The notes beneath the pieces were generated by a model. It was not told the DNA's origin and did not search any database. It saw only the letters and a program-made list of their open reading frames with translations. From CAYTGR01 sp964437445 (GTDB taxonomy: Bacteria > Chloroflexota > Anaerolineae > B4-G1 > SLSP01), in assembly GCA_964437445.1 (NCBI GenBank), contig CAYTGR010000046.1, forward strand, positions 1-41,448: DNA of 41,448 nucleotides, in the 5' to 3' direction. Shown one piece after another: positions 32,904-39,989 of the stretch; the first letter of the stretch is position 1; each line of letters begins with the position of its first letter. Made by a program: the position numbers and the translations under genes.

Positions 32904-35900
32904 CTATGGACCGACGTTACGGAGCGTGAGCGGCAGGTAGATCTGGTGCGGCGCGAGGATGCGGGTGGTTGCCACCAGCGGCATCCGGGTGCTGCCCCAG
33001 TTCAGGTAAGCGGTGTTCTGGACAGTGGTGCCCCAGAGGTTGGAAGCCGTGCCGGCCTTCACCGTGACGGAGAAGACGATCTCTTCGCCCGGTCCGACGT
33101 TGCCACTCCACGCCACCTGCTTCTGTCCAGGATCGTAGGTGAAGTAGGGGGTGTTGTTGGAGGCGCTGTGGCTGACGTAGGTGACGCCCGCGGGCAGCGT
33201 ATCGGTGAGCGTGACGGAGGCCAGGGCGTCGCCGGAGTTGATGACATGGATCGCATAGACGAAGTTCTCGCCTCCCTTCACCTGCGCCGGGGCGACCTTG
33301 TAAGAGGTGGCGAAGGTCTCCGCGCCGATGTGAGTCACCGCGCTGGCCGTGACCGCCGGCTCCACCTGCGTTTCTTGCGGCAGCGCATGGGAGGCTACCA
33401 GCGAAGCGGTGTTGGTGAGCCAGGAGTCCGGGGCGATGGTGTCGGTGACCCGCACGGTGAGGGTGATGACCAGACTGGGCAGGATCAGGCTCTCCGGCGT
33501 GCCGGGCAGGTAGATGTCATCCACGCTCGCGTCAGCGCCATCATCGCCTGCATACTGATAGCCCAAGCGCAGCGTGGCGGTTGTCGGCAGAGTTGCCGGC
33601 AACGTGTAGACACTGCGCGCCCAGGTCCAGTTAGCAGACCAGGAGTTTTCGGCTTTGCCCAGCAGCACATCGTCACCGCCACCAACTCCACCTGTCACCA
33701 GCCAGACATTCAAGTCACAGTTGTCGTAGGTATCGCGGCACCAGTAGACGCTACCTTGAGACCAAAGGCTGGTGGTCATTCCGCCCGTAACACCCAGCAG
33801 GCGCGGGCTGAGCAGCCACTCGTTCTGGTTGTAATCATAAGGCACATAAGCGCCATAGGTGCCAGAGTGGGCATAAGTGGTGCTGGAGCTCCAGTTGTAA
33901 CCGGCGTTCTGAACCTGCTCGGACCACCCGCCTGGCGGCACCATCCCCCCTTCAAAGCCCTCGTTCTTGGGCGGCACAATCACCGTTGCCAGCGGCAGTG
34001 TGCCGGTGTAGACGATGCGGTTGTTGACCGGATCGTAGACCGGAGCATGGCAGACCGTCGTGGGCGGCGCGGAGACGACGACATCGTCAATGTACCAGCT
34101 GTCTGCGTTATTACCTTCATAGCGGAACGCCAGGTACACGCTCTGGCCAGCGTAGGCGCTGAGATCCACCACCTGTTCCCGCCAGGAACTGGCAGGGCTG
34201 CCAAACTCAGCCAGTTGAACATAGTCAGTAGGGGGATTATTGCAAGTGCCGGTGGTGCAGATCCAGAGGCTGTGCTTATAGTAATCTAAAGGATACCTGG
34301 TATATTCCCAGAAGCGTAACTGGGAATTACTGCCCAGGGTAACCTGTGGTGTCCGCAGCCAGCCATCTTGCATTCCTGCTGAAGAATAGTTATGATAGGC
34401 AGAACCGCTGCCAGAATGAACATAAGAAGCGGTCGTGTTACGCGCCCACTCCGTGCCGCCACCGTCCACATTGTAGCTGGCCCAGCTGGTAGGCGGGAAG
34501 GCGGTACTCTCAAAGCCTTCAGAGAGGAGCGTCGTTCCAGGGATGGTCTCGCAGCCGCCCGTTGCGGTGATGAACTCCGTGCCCGCGGGGATGGGATCGC
34601 TGAACTCAAAGGTGGCCGCGGCATCGTTGTAGTTGAAGAGCCGGATGGGATACTGGAGTTCCATGCCGGGGAAGGCGGTCGCGTAGTTCACCGCTTTCTC
34701 AATCCCGGCGGTGGCGGCTTTGCGGCAGATGGTGAGCGGGATCTCCTTCAGGTCTGGCGCTTCCGGCGGGCCGGCCAGGACCAGGCCGTCGTAGCACTTG
34801 CCCGGCTCCATCGCATAGTTGTAGCGGACGGTCAGGGGGAGGGCGGTGTTGGCCGGGACCGGGGCTGTGGTGCCGCCGGTGACGGTGATACCGCCGACGT
34901 TCTGCCCTATCGCCAGGGTGAGGTTGAAGGTGCCGGCCGGGCCGGAGTAGTTATCCACGGCAACCAGGTAGCGCCCATTCGCCGGGCTGTCCAGCGCAAT
35001 CGCTTCTGCGGCGCTGCTGGTCGCGGAGGAGGCGATCCGTTGCCAGGCCGAGCCGGTCCATTGGTAAAGGTAGAGGTCTAGATCGGAGATATTGGCGCTG
35101 CTGGTAGCCAGGTTCAGGTAGTAAGCGCTGGTGACATTGAAGACATAGGTCCACTCAATGTTGTCGCCGGCGTAGCTCAGCGGCTCATTGGTGAATTTGG
35201 TCTCCTGGGGAACGATCAGGAAGCCCTGCGTTTGCAGCCCGTTCAGGGGCAGCGTGGCGGTCATGGTCGCTATGCCCAGCAGGCCGGTATCGGCGTAGGT
35301 ATTGATGTTGAAGGCGTGGATATCCTCGGCCAGCGTCCCCACGGTCTTGGTGAAGACCACGTCAAACTTATCGCCCTCAAAGAGGACGTTGTGCTGGAGG
35401 AAGGCATGGAGCCCGTCCTTGAGCGGGGCGGCAACCCAGTCCTCATTCACACCGCTGGAGGTGTTGAACTGCCAGATGCCGGCGCTGCTGTTGGTGTTGG
35501 GGCTCTTGCCCACCGTGTCCAGAACGTAGGGGCCGTAGTAATCGGGTTCGGGCCCGTCATACCAACCGTCGCCCAGAGAGGTAGCGGTCGGGCCGAGGAC
35601 GATGGTGTCAATGTCGGTGTGGGGGGCCGCATCCTGCCACTCATCCTTGACCAGGACTTTGGTGCCGGCCGGGTAAGCGCCGTCGGGAATATCAGTGAAG
35701 AAGAAGCGCCAATCGCCGGATTCGGCGCGCCAGGTCCAGTCAAAGAAGCCGCGCACAACGCCGTTGTTGTAGAGGCGGTCGGCATCGTAGGCCACGGAGG
35801 CTGCACCGCCCAGTTGCACGCCGGCGGTAAAGTTCGCGGCCACGTTCAGCACGACCGGGATGACGGTGGTATTGGCCTCATACTGCTCCGTGCCGATCGT

Positions 35901-38900
35901 CGCGCCGGGGTCGGTCAGGTAGAGACCGGCCTGGTATAACCCGGCCGGCATGTCGTTAGGCACCGTGGCGGTGACGACAAAGGTCGCCGCGCCGTCGGCC
36001 GGCACTACCACCGAGGCTGCATTCGTGGTCAACCACGGCACGGCCTGCTTCTGGTAGAACTCAATGCGGTACTGGAGGGTAGTGGTGATGTTGGTGGCCT
36101 GTGAATTGTAGAGATGGCGCACGCCGATGAAGAGCCCATCCTCCATCCGCTCTACCGGATCGTGGACCCACAGTTCGTAGGTGTTGCCGCCGGGCCGGCT
36201 GTAGCCGAAGCGGTTGAACTCCCAGCGGTCCAGCTCGGTGCGCGAGTCATTCCAAAGCAGTTCGGAGCCGTAGTCAATCAGCGTGACATTGGGGTCGTTG
36301 ATGAAGTTGACGACGCCGTTATGGTTCTTATCCTCCCAGAGGTTCCCGTCGCCGTTGACATCCTTCCAGTTGTAGACGGTCAGGTAGTAGCGCTGGTCCC
36401 AGGTGTAGTCGCCGTTGACGTCAAACTGGCTGTAGGGGAAGATCTGGCGGACGATCATCAGGTCGGTGCCGGCCGGAATGTCCACGTTGTACCAGGCGTT
36501 ATCCACACCGGCGGTGGCGGTGATGGGGATGAAGAAGTTGAAGGCCTTGTAGAAGTTGTCGCGGTTGGCCGCGCCGTAGGCGCTTTCAGCGGCGATCATC
36601 TGGGGGGTCACGGTGTAGTTGAACTCTTCGCTTCCCACCAGTTTCAGTTCCTCGGCGGCGACCGGCGCCGTGATCGCTTGCACGCCGGGGTTGTAGACGG
36701 TCACCGTTTGGGTGAAGGTGTCGCCGGGGTAAGCGATGTGAGCAAAGCCGGGGTAATCATCGCCGCGATAGTCGCCGGGGTCCCATTCATCGGGCAGGGC
36801 GAAGATACCGTAGTGCCCGCCGGCCACGGCGGTACCGCGGTCGGCGTTGACCGAACCCGACCCCTGCGTGAAGGTGTCGTAGTTCAGATCGGTGGCCGAG
36901 GCCTTGAAGATGGCCTTCGCCACATCGTAGGTCGGCCAATCGCCGTTGGCTTCCTTATAGGCCTGGTAGATGAGCGCCAGCACACCGCCGGCCACCGGCG
37001 CCGAACGGCTGGTGCCACCCCAGGAAACCCAGGAGCTGTTGCCGTCGGGCGCGCCCCAGGTGGAAACACTGTAGTAGTTCAGCTCTTCATCGCCTGCGGC
37101 ATAAGCACCGCCGGCCACCACATCCACGCCGTTGGTCCCGCGCGCGCTGGGTCCCCGATTGGAGAAGGGGATCACATCGTTGGCCAGGATTTGGGTGGTG
37201 CTGGTGATGGAATCCCAGCCGGTGGAGCCGAACTCGGTGGAAGCGCCGACCGCGATGCCGGTCGCCGGTGAGGGCGGGGCGGCTGTGCCGTAAGCGGGCG
37301 CGCCGTTCCCGGTGGAGAAGAGGAACTGCAAAGAGGGTCCATACAAGCGTTGGACCTGGGAGGCAACCTGCCCCCGGTAATCCCAGCCGTCGTTGTCCTC
37401 GTCGCTGGCACCGTAGGAGTTGGTGGCGATCTGGATGGCGTCGGAGTCAGAGCAGGCACCGTTGGTGTTCAAGTCATAGCCGGTCTGATCGCAGGCGTCG
37501 TACCCCACGGCGGCGAAGAGGTAGGCGTCAATGGTGGAAGGTTCGTGGTTAATGTAGATGTCGGAGATGTTGACCACTTTGGCATCGGGGGCCATGCCGT
37601 AGACGGCACCGGCCGGCTTGCCTTTGGCAGTCAGGTCGCTGAAGTCGGGCAGCATGGCATCGGCCACGCCCTGGCCCACGATGTTGGAAGCGCACTGCGT
37701 GCCGTGGCTGTAGGAGCGGTCAAAAGTAGAGCCGGAAATGGCCACCAGGTCGCCGTTGCCGGGGGTCAGACCGCCGTACATCCAGTCGGAGGCCGGGAGG
37801 GGGGTAGCGCCATCGCCAATGAAGTAGACCATGCCGCCGGAGATGTCGGCCAGGCCGTCGCCATTCACGTCGCGGTAGGCGATCATATTGTTGTAGGTGG
37901 CCGGATTGTTGACATCGGCACGGGTGAGCGGCTTCTCATCCCGGAAATCGTAATCGTCATCCAGGTCCACGTAGACTGTGTCGTAGACGCCGGCGGTGTG
38001 GGGGTCGGCCACGAGGATGGAGACCTTTTCACCCCAGAGATAGTCGCGCAGGTCGTTATCGGGGTGCGTGCCCACATGGACCACGCCGCTCTTGGTCATG
38101 GTGGCGGAGATGATATAGGTGTGCTCAAAGCCGGCCACACCGTAATCAATCAGCGGCGTGTATTTGAAGCAGAGCAGGCCCGCGCCGCAAGGAGTCAGCG
38201 TGGGCTTGAGGCTGGTATCCACATAGTGGATGCCTGAATAGCCGTTAGCGATGAAAGATGTACCTAAGATCTCGTCATAGGCGTACAGGAGCATGGAGAC
38301 GGGGCTGAAGACGTAGGGCCAGCCGTTATATGCCGGGGCGACGGTGCTGGAATAGATCTTCTGGGTGCCCATCAGATCAGGGTGTGCCGGATCAATGCCG
38401 TCGTCCAGCACGGCCACGGTGACGCCCTCACCGGTGTAGCCCCGCTCCCAGGCGTCTTCCGCCTGGTGCGGGCCTGCGGAACTGACCTCAAACCAGTCCT
38501 GCGGGCGCATCTCGGCGCGGCCATCGCCAAAAGCCTTGGCTTGCTCCCAGGAGAGCATCCCGGCCCGCAGTTGGGCGGCGTTCTCCCGCAATTTCGCCCA
38601 ATCCTCCGGCCCTTTGGTCTCGCTCACGCGCGGTTCGTCGGCCGGGTAAGGTTCAGGGTCGGCATTTTTCTCCAGAACGATGGGGATAATGGCTTCCACC
38701 GCCGTCTGGGAGGCGACCTTCAACAGATTGCTCGGCTGCATAAAGCCGATAAAGATCTGCGATTTCTGGTCTCCCTTGCCTAACATAGGGCGGACAATTG
38801 CTTTGCCATCCACAAAATAGCGGCTCACCTCGGCGCCGGCGGCGGCAAAGACCTCCACGTTGACCGGCTCCTGGACCGGCCCGGCCAGTTTCCCTATTTG

Positions 38901-39152
38901 GGCCGGTAAGGCCGGGCTGGCCGTCTGGGCCAGTTCGCGCAGATCAGGGTGGAGCTTAGCCAGGGCCTCTTCCGTGGAGCCGGCCGACGGTTGGACCGTT
39001 GCGGGGGCCTTCTTGGCGGCCTCTGGGGGGGGCGGCTGCTGGACCGGCGCTTGAGCTGTCGCCTGGGCCGGCGTCGCTGAAGCGGCCGGGAAGGGGAGCA
39101 GCAGCACGGCAATAGTCAGAATGCTGAGAAACAGCGAGAAAGCGCGTTTCAT
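32904..39152 (-). CDS. Giant secreted subtilisin-like S8 peptidase (2082 aa)
   Basis: Exported serine peptidase with signal peptide FSLFLSILTIAVLLLPFPAA and a Gln/Pro/Ala-rich prodomain. Catalytic residues: Asp250 (VAVLDDGIDPAHPDL), His483 (YSHGTQCAS), Asn in FLFSTGNGAP, Ser715 (GGTSRSAP). The 233-residue Asp-His distance reveals an insertion of about 180 aa, a feature also known in the TPPII/pyrolysin branch. Acidic DVNGDG-type motifs (DVNGDGLADI, DVNGDGNLWEDKNHNG) suggest calcium binding. Further on: a PPC-like domain (DLDLYLYQWTGSAWQ), two MAM/adhesin-like jelly rolls (EGFESTAFPPTSW; NEGFEGGMVPPGGW), a DUF11 repeat (TSYKVAPAQVKGGENFVYAI) and the tail IYLPLTLR. It lacks the PKD plus NEW3-like block of the other three. 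GAGGAGG precedes the ATG. First gene of the block. Confidence 0.93.
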   Translation of the reverse strand: MKRAFSLFLSILTIAVLLLPFPAASATPAQATAQAPVQQPPPPEAAKKAPATVQPSAGSTEEALAKLHPDLRELAQTASPALPAQIGKLAGPVQEPVNVEVFAAAGAEVSRYFVDGKAIVRPMLGKGDQKSQIFIGFMQPSNLLKVASQTAVEAIIPIVLEKNADPEPYPADEPRVSETKGPEDWAKLRENAAQLRAGMLSWEQAKAFGDGRAEMRPQDWFEVSSAGPHQAEDAWERGYTGEGVTVAVLDDGIDPAHPDLMGTQKIYSSTVAPAYNGWPYVFSPVSMLLYAYDEILGTSFIANGYSGIHYVDTSLKPTLTPCGAGLLCFKYTPLIDYGVAGFEHTYIISATMTKSGVVHVGTHPDNDLRDYLWGEKVSILVADPHTAGVYDTVYVDLDDDYDFRDEKPLTRADVNNPATYNNMIAYRDVNGDGLADISGGMVYFIGDGATPLPASDWMYGGLTPGNGDLVAISGSTFDRSYSHGTQCASNIVGQGVADAMLPDFSDLTAKGKPAGAVYGMAPDAKVVNISDIYINHEPSTIDAYLFAAVGYDACDQTGYDLNTNGACSDSDAIQIATNSYGASDEDNDGWDYRGQVASQVQRLYGPSLQFLFSTGNGAPAYGTAAPPSPATGIAVGASTEFGSTGWDSITSTTQILANDVIPFSNRGPSARGTNGVDVVAGGAYAAGDEELNYYSVSTWGAPDGNSSWVSWGGTSRSAPVAGGVLALIYQAYKEANGDWPTYDVAKAIFKASATDLNYDTFTQGSGSVNADRGTAVAGGHYGIFALPDEWDPGDYRGDDYPGFAHIAYPGDTFTQTVTVYNPGVQAITAPVAAEELKLVGSEEFNYTVTPQMIAAESAYGAANRDNFYKAFNFFIPITATAGVDNAWYNVDIPAGTDLMIVRQIFPYSQFDVNGDYTWDQRYYLTVYNWKDVNGDGNLWEDKNHNGVVNFINDPNVTLIDYGSELLWNDSRTELDRWEFNRFGYSRPGGNTYELWVHDPVERMEDGLFIGVRHLYNSQATNITTTLQYRIEFYQKQAVPWLTTNAASVVVPADGAATFVVTATVPNDMPAGLYQAGLYLTDPGATIGTEQYEANTTVIPVVLNVAANFTAGVQLGGAASVAYDADRLYNNGVVRGFFDWTWRAESGDWRFFFTDIPDGAYPAGTKVLVKDEWQDAAPHTDIDTIVLGPTATSLGDGWYDGPEPDYYGPYVLDTVGKSPNTNSSAGIWQFNTSSGVNEDWVAAPLKDGLHAFLQHNVLFEGDKFDVVFTKTVGTLAEDIHAFNINTYADTGLLGIATMTATLPLNGLQTQGFLIVPQETKFTNEPLSYAGDNIEWTYVFNVTSAYYLNLATSSANISDLDLYLYQWTGSAWQRIASSATSSAAEAIALDSPANGRYLVAVDNYSGPAGTFNLTLAIGQNVGGITVTGGTTAPVPANTALPLTVRYNYAMEPGKCYDGLVLAGPPEAPDLKEIPLTICRKAATAGIEKAVNYATAFPGMELQYPIRLFNYNDAAATFEFSDPIPAGTEFITATGGCETIPGTTLLSEGFESTAFPPTSWASYNVDGGGTEWARNTTASYVHSGSGSAYHNYSSAGMQDGWLRTPQVTLGSNSQLRFWEYTRYPLDYYKHSLWICTTGTCNNPPTDYVQLAEFGSPASSWREQVVDLSAYAGQSVYLAFRYEGNNADSWYIDDVVVSAPPTTVCHAPVYDPVNNRIVYTGTLPLATVIVPPKNEGFEGGMVPPGGWSEQVQNAGYNWSSSTTYAHSGTYGAYVPYDYNQNEWLLSPRLLGVTGGMTTSLWSQGSVYWCRDTYDNCDLNVWLVTGGVGGGDDVLLGKAENSWSANWTWARSVYTLPATLPTTATLRLGYQYAGDDGADASVDDIYLPGTPESLILPSLVITLTVRVTDTIAPDSWLTNTASLVASHALPQETQVEPAVTASAVTHIGAETFATSYKVAPAQVKGGENFVYAIHVINSGDALASVTLTDTLPAGVTYVSHSASNNTPYFTYDPGQKQVAWSGNVGPGEEIVFSVTVKAGTASNLWGTTVQNTAYLNWGSTRMPLVATTRILAPHQIYLPLTLRNVGP

Positions 39153-39349
39153 GTAGAATCCTCCTCAGAATGTGACGATGCAGTTGGTTGTTATGGGTCA
39201 AAAACAAACCGTTGAGCAGAGGAATTCACTTTGGGCAATAGGCATCACCTCCTTTTATGCCACTCTGCTGATTGACACCTACCCGCGCTTATCGCACCTT
39301 CATCGCATGGCAGTACTGGAACTGCTTTAAGGAAGGACCCGCCCCCAAA

Positions 39350-39363
39350 TGGGAGCGCTCCCA
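39350..39363. promoter_or_regulatory. CelR/CebR-type LacI-family operator
   Basis: The perfect 14-bp palindrome TGGGAGCGCTCCCA is identical to the operator described for the cellobiose-responsive LacI-family repressors CelR (Thermobifida) and CebR (Streptomyces). It lies 198 nt upstream of the 2082-aa protease start, downstream of the consensus promoter at 39637-39664 on the minus strand, so a bound repressor could block elongation or an unseen nearer promoter. No LacI-family gene is in the window. Confidence 0.6.
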
Positions 39364-39400
39364 CCAAGATTTACCTTCACATCAGGCGCGGTATCATCTT

Positions 39401-39428
39401 GCCTTTCAGCTCTCAGGACCTGAAAGGC
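39401..39428 (-). promoter_or_regulatory. Structured leader hairpins upstream of the giant protease gene
   Basis: GCCTTTCAG (39401-39409) pairs with CTGAAAGGC (39420-39428), and a GGCTGGC/GCCAGCC hairpin follows near 39444-39461. They fall in the leader predicted from the promoter at 39637-39664. No known riboswitch class is recognised. The rest of 39153-39636 shows no supported gene, only a 15-codon candidate leader ORF at 39198-39245. Confidence 0.4.
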
Positions 39429-39506
39429 AGCCAGCTGGCACTATGGCTGGCCTGAGCCAGCCCAAAGCCATCTCGCCCTCCCGAAGATGAACTTCGCCAG
39501 GCTTAC

Positions 39507-39532
39507 AAAAAAACCAGGGACTTAGCCGTGGT
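39507..39532 (-). terminator. Possible attenuator in the protease leader
   Basis: On the minus strand ACCACGG, a 6-nt loop and CCCTGGT (one mismatch) are followed by a run of seven T (39513-39507), about 120 nt downstream of the predicted start of transcription. The stem is short, so efficiency is doubtful. Confidence 0.35.
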
Positions 39533-39636
39533 CAGACCGGGAATCTTAAAGCGTTTCTTAAGTGGCCCTTAAAGCCGTACGATGCGGGGTAAAAAAGAAA
39601 AACGGCCAACTTCATCCGGGTCACAATTGGGAGTAG

Positions 39637-39664
39637 ATTATAATTGACTCCGTTGATTTGTCAA
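39637..39664 (-). promoter_or_regulatory. Consensus sigma-70 promoter reading toward the protease block
   Basis: On the minus strand a perfect TTGACA (39664-39659), a 16-bp spacer and a perfect TATAAT (39642-39637). Transcription would start near 39630, 478 nt before the 2082-aa protease gene. It is the best promoter match in the window. Confidence 0.72.
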
Positions 39665-39728
39665 GCCGCGAACGGGTACCGTTACTCCAGGTGCTACCTG
39701 CCGGGTGGGTAAAGGTCACGTTCTCGTT

Positions 39729-39816
39729 GACCACCGACCACCGACCGCAGACCACCACCCTTTTCCAGTAGCCTGTGGTCCGTCGTCCATGGTCTGTCGT
39801 CTGCCGTCCGTGGTCT
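39729..39816. repeat. Heptamer array GACCACN with inverted arm (third copy of the family)
   Basis: Four direct units GACCACC, GACCACC, GACCGCA, GACCACC (39729-39756), a loop, then six inverted units GTGGTCC, GTCGTCC, ATGGTCT, GTCGTCT, GCCGTCC, GTGGTCT (39775-39816). Same family as 19170-19262 and 20518-20591; all three lie next to glycosyltransferase genes. Confidence 0.92.
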
Positions 39817-39830
39817 CAGCTCGCAACTTA

Positions 39831-39839
39831 TGCTACAAT
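39831..39839 (+). promoter_or_regulatory. Extended -10 promoter for family 2 glycosyltransferase
   Basis: TGCTACAAT (TGn plus TACAAT, one mismatch). The -35 position reads TGGTCT and belongs to the last heptamer unit. Transcription near 39846 would give a leader of about 145 nt containing the palindromic element. Confidence 0.45.
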
Positions 39840-39902
39840 CTGCACCACCTGGGAATTCTCCATGCACTGGCGTTCACCAGTGGTGGGATGAAAATGAGGT
39901 TC

Positions 39903-39952
39903 GTAGTGCCGCGCTTCAGCGCGGCTCAGACGGCGCTAAAGCGCCTGACTAC
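39903..39952. repeat. Palindromic interspersed element, copy upstream of family 2 glycosyltransferase
   Basis: GTAGT and ACTAC end-inverted element with CGCTTCAGCGCGGCTCAGAC and GGCGCTAAAGCGCCTGACTA inside. The core from CTTCAGCGCG to AAAGCGCCT is identical to the copy at 10848-10894. Both copies sit just upstream of a gene start in the same orientation. Confidence 0.85.
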
Positions 39953-39989
39953 AAACGCTACTTTCAGAGGAGCAGAGGGAGACGCCCTG

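Noticed and set aside
36114..37271. Long plus-strand open frame opposite the 2082-aa protease (also 30379-31545, 32889-34289, 27769-28911, 25516-26373)
   Set aside because: High GC keeps the antisense frame open; products are Gly/Val/Arg/Asp-biased without motifs, while the opposite frame has clear catalytic residues.
39705..39989. N-terminal extension of the family 2 glycosyltransferase
   Set aside because: It is made of heptamer array and palindromic element; glycosyltransferase homology begins after the GTG at 39990, which has a good ribosome-binding site.
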